A stretch of DNA of 64,000 nt. It comes from Gyromitra esculenta (Eukaryota > Ascomycota > Pezizomycetes > Pezizales > Discinaceae). The notes below the pieces were generated by a model. It was not told the DNA's origin. It saw only the letters and a program-made list of their open reading frames with translations, and did not search any database. Position numbers and translations under genes: made by a program. The stretch spans positions 620,001 through 684,000 of the forward strand of contig JBCAML010000016.1 of assembly GCA_038503075.1 (NCBI GenBank). The letters are read 5' to 3'. Below are positions 59,759-64,000 of the stretch, in pieces; position 1 is the stretch's first letter, and the number at the start of each line of letters is the position of its first letter.

Positions 59759-60897
59759 TTAGGCATCTCCTCTCAATGTTTCCTCATCTCCATCCCCAGT
59801 GGGGTGACCCGTCGAATCCCTGATTGGGTCAAAGACATACATAGGAAACTAAATCACATCTGAGTTAGCAAACGTAATAAAACAATCATGAGAAGGGAGG
59901 CAACACTTGAGGGATACCAACCTCAAACCCAACGGTCCTCTTGATCGCCACTGGCAACCTCTCCCACACTCTCCTCGGCATCGGTATCAAAATGCTCGTC
60001 CGTTTCAGATATACCTGATACTCCTCCCATCCCTGTCCTTTCTCATACCTCCGCTTTGCAGTCGGCTTCTCCTGCAGCGTCAACCCGCTCAAGAATAGCA
60101 ACAACCCCGCCAAAAAGAACGGCCCCACAATACTCGCAATCTGCGCCGCCATATCGCCACTCCCTACATTCGTCCCATGCGTCGCTGTCGATATCGTCAC
60201 TAACCAGATCCCAAAATGCAGCATGATCTCGCCGAAATAGTTCGGATGTCGCGACCACCGCCAGAGACCAGACTTCATAAAGAGAGATTTGTCGCTCGCA
60301 CCCGGTCCCGAGCGGAACGCGTATTTCTGGTAGTCTGCAACAGACTCGATAAGGAGACCGGCGACGAAGAGGACTACGCCGATTATGTCGCCTGCGGTGC
60401 CGAAATGGGGCTGTGGAGTGTGCCTTGTGAGGTTGGGGGAGTTGAGGATCGTGATGGGGAGGGAGACGATCCATACCCAGAGCATCTGAAAAATCCAGAA
60501 TCCGAGGAATTTGAAAAAGCGGTTGCGCATGTCGTCAAAGCGGTCGTCTTTGCCGGTTTTGAGGATGCGGAAGAGGAGGAAGCCGGAGAGACGGACGCCC
60601 CAGAACATGAGGAATATTGAAGCTACGATGTTCTAGAATATTGTTAGCTTATTTTTATTTATTTTATTTGGAACAAACGGTTTGAAGAGATGTGGGGGGT
60701 AGACGTACTCTAGCATAATGAACCCCGCTGAATGAAAGCGTGATGATTGCAAGAACCACGAAATTAGTACCACCAGCAAAGTCTGTAAGCTTATCAAACT
60801 TGAGCGAGAATGCAATCGCAAAGAAAAACAGTTGATATGCAATCGCGATGAGGAGGGTTATCGCCAAATAGTAGCTGTCAAGAACCGAGACCGCCAT
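59759..60897 (-). CDS. DUF1295 / steroid 5-alpha-reductase-like membrane protein, 3 exons
   Basis: Exons from high to low: 60897-60709, 60632-59922 and 59848-59759; 329 residues. Several hydrophobic segments are present (YYLAITLLIAIAYQLFFFAI; FVVLAIITLSFSGVHYAR; FFKFLGFWIFQMLWVWIVSL; and more). The family core is SGLWRWSRHPNYFGEIMLHF with LIESVADYQKYAF before it, the NADPH-binding region shared with steroid 5-alpha reductases and isoprenylcysteine methyltransferases. The tail FPMYVFDP, acidic after that, comes from the last exon, joined by a GTTGGT donor. The substrate is unknown; a lipid reductase in the ER is the likeliest role from the family. Divergent from the fumarate reductase gene. 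Confidence 0.9.
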
Positions 60898-62103
60898 GCT
60901 TGGGTTCTTGCGAATCCAACTCCACGAAGCCTAGAAAGATGGCAGGAGGAGTATTTAGAGCACGCCTGAGGGATACTGTAGTTGTGAACGCGCCCAGGTC
61001 CTCGAGAGCTGTGGAATGTGCTATATCTGGATTGTAAGATGCTCTTTGCAATATTGATTCACCCACGATCATGCCGTCATTGACTCAGGGACCTGAATCG
61101 ACGCTTACTAAAACCGTCAGGAACAGATCTCCAGTCCCGAATTTGCTGTTTCGAGACGTTGCCGGTAAGGGTGGGGGAATAATACATTCCGTTTAAACTA
61201 GACATCAGGCAAACTTGGTTTCTGTATCTAGAGTACAGTACCAAGATCAGAAGCCCAAGACTCTGCCATCACTAAGAATTGTGAATCAGACCCTGCTTGC
61301 CCACGAAGGTGCTCAGCCCGAGGCTTTCGGTCTGCATTAATCTTCCGAAACATATGTGCATACCCGGGTTGAAGCAGCACTCTGTATTTCAGCAAATTGG
61401 AGTACAGACCAGAGCACTCATGAAGTTCATGCAGGTCCGCATGATCCCAGAGTCTATGACGGCTACATGCGGGAAAGTCTAACCCTAACCGCTGCAAAAA
61501 CCTAACCCTGGACAACCCTGGAATGAGCTAGGGGTAGCGTGTAGAGAATGTTCCTGTTTGCACGTGCAAAGCATTTGAGCGGAACGCGGGGAAACTGGAA
61601 CGGAGCCTCTTGTCTTGTCGTCTGCGAGAGACGTGGGGCATTACTGCCAGGCAGTGCATGTACTGCTGCTGCTACGCGTAGTACTTCTGGGGACTGTCAC
61701 ATGCCGCAAAAAACGTCTCTGGCCATCGCGATTCTTCACATGGAGCTTGGGAAGGCTCGTCATGTGAAGCCAGAACCAAAATGGCGCCAGTCAGCAGCCG
61801 TTAAGCCGTGTCTGATTGGCCCGCCCCGTGCTCTCGCCCCCGCCAAGCACTGGCGAGAGAGCCTCGGCTGTGCGATACACCGAAGCAAGTATTGCCGCCA
61901 GCGAGCCGGCACAAAGTCGGACCAGCCCACTTCTTCCTCCCTCTTATTCTCTCTCTCTGTCCTCGTTCTCATCTGTATTCTCCTCGTTCACTGTCCTTTT
62001 CATCACTGGGCACCCTAATATTGAATTTCCGTGACATCTCATTCCTAAATACCAGCTTGTTATTGCCGTTCCTTATCGTCATCCACAAACTATCACTGAA
62101 ATA
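60898..62103. promoter_or_regulatory. divergent intergenic region, DUF1295 gene and fumarate reductase
   Basis: 1.2 kb with frames of 60-150 codons on the plus strand that look like noise. The last ~350 bp before 62104 are C/T-rich and probably the promoter and leader of the fumarate reductase gene. Two AACCCTAACC / AACCCTGG stretches occur at about 61482-61525. Confidence 0.45.
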
Positions 62104-64000
62104 ATGGCTCCTCGAGTAATTGTTGTTGGCGGTGGTCGTAAGTTTACCTATGGATGAATGAGTGAATAAATGGGCTTCCCACGGAACATAGCTAATTCGC
62201 TATTTGTGTGTAGTTTCCGGTCTCAGTGCCGCCCACACCTTGTATTTGGCGGGTGGGAATGTCCTTGTTCTTGACAAGCAAGGTACAAACCTTTGAATTC
62301 CAACCGCAACCGCGAATCAGATTTTGCTAAATAGTAAAATTACAGGTTTCTTTGGTGGAAACTCCACTAAGGCTACTTCCGGTATCAACGGTGCTCTAAC
62401 ACGTACCCAGATCGACTCCAAGATCCAAGACAGCGTTCAGCAGTTCTACGAAGATACCCTGAAATCTGCACGTGACAAAGCGCGACCAGATCTCATCAAG
62501 GTCCTCACATACAAATCTGCTGCGGCTGTCGAATGGTTGCAGGATGTTTTCGGCCTCGATCTCACTCTTGTCTCCCGCCTTGGGTATGTTCGCCCCCTCC
62601 ACCATGCAGTTAGAATGTCGGGAGTCTAACAGAGCTTATAGTGGGCATTCGCAACCCCGTACACACCGTGGACACGATGCCAAGTTCCCCGGTATGGCCA
62701 TCACTTATGCTCTGATGCAAAAGCTCGAAGAACTTGCCGAGACAGAACCCCACCGAGTAAAGATCATCAAGAAGGCTCGCGTTACCAAAATCAACAGCGA
62801 AGGCAATGTTGTTACCGGCCTCGATTTCACTTTTGACGGAAAGACCTATACTGAGAACGGCCCGGTCGTCCTCGCAACTGGTGGATATGCTGCCGATTTT
62901 GACAGCCCAGATTCTCTTTTGAAGAAGCACCGTCCGGACGTTCTCGGGCTATCATCTACCAACGGCACTCACGCCACTGGTGACGGCCAGAAGATGGTTA
63001 TGGCACTTGGTGGTAACGGAATTGATATGGACAAGGTCCAGGTACATCCTACCGGTCTAGTCGATCCTAAGGATCCTAAATCTAAATGGAAATTTTTGGC
63101 TGCTGAGGGTAAGAAAAAAAAATACTTGAATAAAAATAAAATAAAAAAAATGCTAACTTCACTCTAGCTCTTCGTGGCGAGGGTGGTCTACTTCTAAACG
63201 CTGAGGGTAACCGATTCTGTGATGAACTCGGTCACAGAGATTACGTTTCTGGCGAAATGTTCAAGAACAAATTCCCCATCAGACTTATCCTCAACAGCAA
63301 GGCTTCCAAAGTCCTTGATTTCCATACTAGACACTATTCTGGCCGTGGACTCATGAAGAAAGTCACCGGTGCTGAGCTAGCCAAGGAAATTGGTTGCGGA
63401 CCGGAGCACCTGCAGAAGGTCTTCAAGCAGTACAATGACATCGCTGACGGCAAGGCAAAGGATCCCTATGGAAAGAAATTTGTAAGTCACCACTCACAAA
63501 CCTATCACAGAGTGCCTTTTCTAACATCCAGTAGTTTCACAACACACCTTTCGATATCAACGATGATTTCCACGTTGCCTTGATGGAGCCCGTTGTCCAC
63601 TTCACCATGGGTGGTGTTGAGATTGATGACAGAGCCCGCGTGCTTAACCACGAGGGCAAGCCCTTCGAAGGTCTCTATGCTTGTGGTGAGATCGCCGGAG
63701 GTGTCCACGGTGCTAATCGTCTTGGTGGTTCGTCACTTCTCGGGTGCGTTGTTTACGGCCGTGTCGCCGGCGATTCTGCCTCCGAATACCTGTTCCAGCA
63801 AGTTCTATCGGGCGCCGCTGGTCCATCCACTGCTGCCGCCCGTCTGAACCAGATCTCGCTTCACATCGACCCCAGTAACCCCAGTAAGATCACTATTGAG
63901 TGGAACGCCAGCAATGCTTCAGCGTCAGCACAAGGTTCTACCGAAAGCATTCCAGGCCAGACTTCAACCCACAGTGTGCACAAGGAAGGTGCTGAAGGTC
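62104..64000 (+). CDS. soluble fumarate reductase (FRD/OSM1 type), 3' end outside the window
   Basis: Exons 62104-62137, 62214-62282, 62346-62583, 62642-63108, 63168-63481 and 63535 to beyond 64000; at least 529 residues are in view. The FAD-binding start is RVIVVGGGLSGLSAAHTLYL, followed by FFGGNSTKATSGINGA, FPGMAITYALMQKLEE, VLATGGYAADFDS, VQVHPTGLVDP, the catalytic-loop region RGEGGLLLNAEGNRF with HRDYVSGEM, and GLYACGEIAGGVHGANRLGG. Yeast Frd1/Osm1 transfer electrons from FADH2 to fumarate, reoxidising FAD under low oxygen. Introns cluster near the start, and intron 1 splits GGG-LSG. After the flavoprotein core the sequence becomes Ser/Ala-rich, a linker that in many filamentous fungi leads to a cytochrome b5-like domain, so a fusion is likely but not visible here. 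Confidence 0.94.

Overview
The window is nuclear DNA of a filamentous ascomycete, probably Pezizomycotina; the class cannot be fixed from this sequence alone. The genes are compact and mostly broken by short introns (commonly 45-120 bp) with GTNNGT-like donors, CTAAC/CTRAY branch points and YAG acceptors. Many products belong to families found only or mainly in fungi (Vps3844/DUF3844, RCR, DUF2406, UMP1). I rebuilt exon structures by hand by matching reading frame, splice sites and protein-family continuity. In every multi-exon model reported as supported, the coding length is a multiple of three; the last gene is cut by the window end and its phases were checked exon to exon.

Layout, left to right. 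0.3-3.6 kb: an unrecognised membrane-type protein (-) diverges from a Vps3844 ER/vacuolar-sorting protein (+). 3.6-7.9 kb: a gene-poor island with a decayed 18S rRNA 3' fragment and a broken coiled-coil reading frame. 7.9-8.8 kb: cyclophilin H (-), including a 14-nt microexon. 11.0-16.3 kb: a membrane-anchored RING-H2 ligase (+), an acidic protein of unknown role (+) and an RCR-family protein (-). 16.3-20.1 kb: a long spacer with two weak small-secreted-protein candidates. 20.1-26.6 kb: a GPALPP/DUF3752 protein (-) back to back with VPS8 (+, CORVET). 27.2-33.6 kb: three genes on + (ribosome-associated Hsp70 SSB1, a membrane-anchored short-chain dehydrogenase with a charged tail, a TDP2-like phosphodiesterase). 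33.6-38.1 kb: a spacer with a 5S rRNA-like relic and an orphan reading frame. 38.1-41.7 kb: secreted GH16 glucanase (-) diverging from proteasome assembly factor UMP1 (+). 41.7-45.2 kb: an AT-rich gene desert. 45.2-50.0 kb: a DUF2406 protein (-) diverging from a citrate-lyase-beta-like (CLYBL) protein (+). 50.0-55.3 kb: an accessory island with a GC-rich minisatellite, TTAGGG-like repeats and a 5'-truncated Ty1/copia element with its 3' LTR. 55.3-58.5 kb: ATG6/Beclin (-) diverging from TVP23 (+). 58.5-59.8 kb: a solo LTR with a perfect 5-bp target duplication. 59.8-64.0 kb: a DUF1295 membrane reductase-like protein (-) diverging from a soluble fumarate reductase (+) that runs off the end.

The genes are mainly housekeeping: endomembrane traffic and autophagy (VPS8, ATG6, TVP23, Vps3844), proteostasis (SSB1, UMP1, RING-H2, cyclophilin H) and redox or organellar metabolism (FRD, CLYBL, SDR, DUF1295). 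They do not form a biosynthetic cluster. I found no convincing new multi-gene system. The most interesting items are gene-structure oddities (an exon carrying only ATG in UMP1, a 14-nt microexon in cyclophilin H, an uORF whose stop overlaps the VPS8 start), dispersed rRNA relics, and a layered repeat island around the truncated copia element.
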